The notes under the pieces are model-generated. The model ran no database searches, had not been told where the DNA came from, and worked only from the letters and a program-made list of their open reading frames with translations. A stretch of DNA of 64,000 nucleotides. Source: Cycas panzhihuaensis. Its lineage: Eukaryota > Cycadophyta. This document shows positions 62,743-64,000 of this stretch, in pieces; positions within the stretch are counted from its first letter, which is position 1, and each line of letters begins with the position of its first letter. The translations under genes and the position numbers were made by a program. The DNA lies in contig CM041465.1 of assembly GCA_023213395.1 (NCBI GenBank), forward strand, positions 125,805,741 through 125,869,740, in the 5' to 3' direction.

Positions 62743-64000
62743 ATTTAGAGGAAAAGAAAAAAAATAGAAACTTAGAACTTAATGATTGAGTTATTATTGT
62801 TGTATGTATTGTAAAACCATTTTCCCCATTTTCTATGAATGTAAATATTACACTATTATAAAATATTAGTCTCCAAGGGTAGACTATGTAATAAAGAGTG
62901 GCAATTGTTCACATCTCAGGAAAGAATTACTATGCTACAATAAAATATGATGTAGAGGCTTGAAAGCAAAGGGTTCTAAAAGGAAAAATTGTAAAGTTTT
63001 GGATGATGGGAATGATCTCATACTAATGCTAATTTTTTCCTTAAAGAAGGGCCTAGAATGAAGAGTTCTATTATGTTTGTATTGTCTGTTATCCATTATC
63101 AATAAATGGGGTATCTTTGATAATATAGTTTTGAGAACATATTTGAATAAAATAATATTAATCTTATTGGGATTTATTTTTAACATTGTAATAATTTTTA
63201 GATTGTATATAAAACTCAATCAGTTTGTTAATTTTAAATTTGATGCTTCGTAATATCTTAATCCATATTAAAATCATTATTCTAATTGATTTCTTTAATT
63301 AAAGTAAATAGTTTGGTGTGCCCTTTTTATATCTCTATTAATGCAAGTAATAAACATGCAGTACTAACATGAACATTATAAATGCCATTGGAATGATATA
63401 GACAAGCATATATAAGTATTATTATAGTAAACATTGGTCATATGACATTAGAGTCATGTAGACTTTATGATGGATTACCTACTTTGTCTCTTGGAGGAAC
63501 TGAAAAGCTTTTAGTAATTCATTTATTTTCTCATTCTTTCCATTGTTAATAGCACATGCTAATCAATGGAATACTATTGACAAAAGTATAAGCCAAACTC
63601 TAGCTAGAATGTTGAAGCAATAAATTAACTACTTTCAAATATTTACATTATGAAAATAAAGACAAGACCACCCTCTATTTATTTTGTTTATCATTATGTA
63701 GTGTATTCACTCACTAATAGATATCTCCACCTCACTATGAAAGGATTATAACTTCCTATCAATCAATCTGCTTACTAATAAAATTTGGAATTGATAGTAC
63801 CCTTAACAACATCAAATTGGAGTCACATGTGAACTTATATAGACATCACTATTGATACTCGAAAGAGCCTTCACTATCAAACTTGAAAAAGAGAAAAAGT
63901 ACAACAATAAGAGTGACAAGTTCTACTTTATTCCTTTCTATTCTTATTTTATGTGTGCCCAAAGTACATGCATTCCCATTGTCTCTAAAACACATGGTTC
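62743..64000. repeat. Tail block gamma, right part (runs off window)
   Basis: It matches beta 48660-49920 closely, including gagaacatatttgaataaaa, which alpha lacks. It continues beyond the window. A minus-strand frame at 62935-63219 overlaps the conserved 60-codon segment seen in alpha at 43212-43400. No gene was recognised. Confidence 0.85.

Overview
This window is plant nuclear DNA, AT-rich and dominated by decayed retrotransposons. I infer a large-genome seed plant, perhaps a gymnosperm. The reasons are the old and heavily mutated Ty3/gypsy and Ty1/copia copies, an L1-type LINE, very long TA microsatellites, a class III peroxidase relic and a plant group-D-like MAP kinase kinase. The species cannot be fixed from this sequence alone. 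I recognised only one gene that looks intact: an intronless MAPKK of 316 codons at 44781-45731.

Layout. 1-1866 is the gag-to-RT-start part of a minus-strand Ty3/gypsy element that continues off the left end; its LTR begins near 1867. 1867-6580 is non-coding, with a 196-bp tandem duplication and hairpin-forming repeats. 6581-7940 holds a primer-binding site and a Ty3 protease fragment. 8656-9648 is a class III peroxidase pseudogene fused directly to a 3' fragment of the MAPKK gene (9646-10036). 10507-16368 and 22378-29345 contain four copies or part-copies of one repeated module (called M here), each carrying a simple-sequence tract, some of them many hundreds of bases long. Two related Ty3/gypsy elements sit in M at the same site. 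Element B (11404-15018) is truncated. Element C (16369-22122) has both LTRs and a 5-bp target duplication. A third LTR element, F (22565-26970), is nested in another M copy. 29460-30130 is a Ty3 integrase relic.

32940-37062 is a minus-strand Ty1/copia element (D), and 50053-52440 is a truncated paralogue (E). 38830-64000 is built from three related blocks. Each has a MAPKK 3' end followed by 4-5 kb of non-coding 'tail': alpha 38830-44375 (decayed), beta 44781-50052 (contains the intact gene) and gamma 52449-64000 (decayed). Gamma is interrupted by a full-length minus-strand LINE (56456-62729) with a 13-bp target-site duplication and a poly(A) end.

There is no operon-like organisation. The genes do not work together; the window records repeated cycles of transposition, duplication and decay around one kinase gene. 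I recognised no tRNA, rRNA or CRISPR feature, although no RNA search could be run. I found no convincing previously undescribed system. The most unusual points are the activation-loop substitution in the MAPKK, the peroxidase-MAPKK chimera, the mosaic gamma block and the paralogous empty site for element C.
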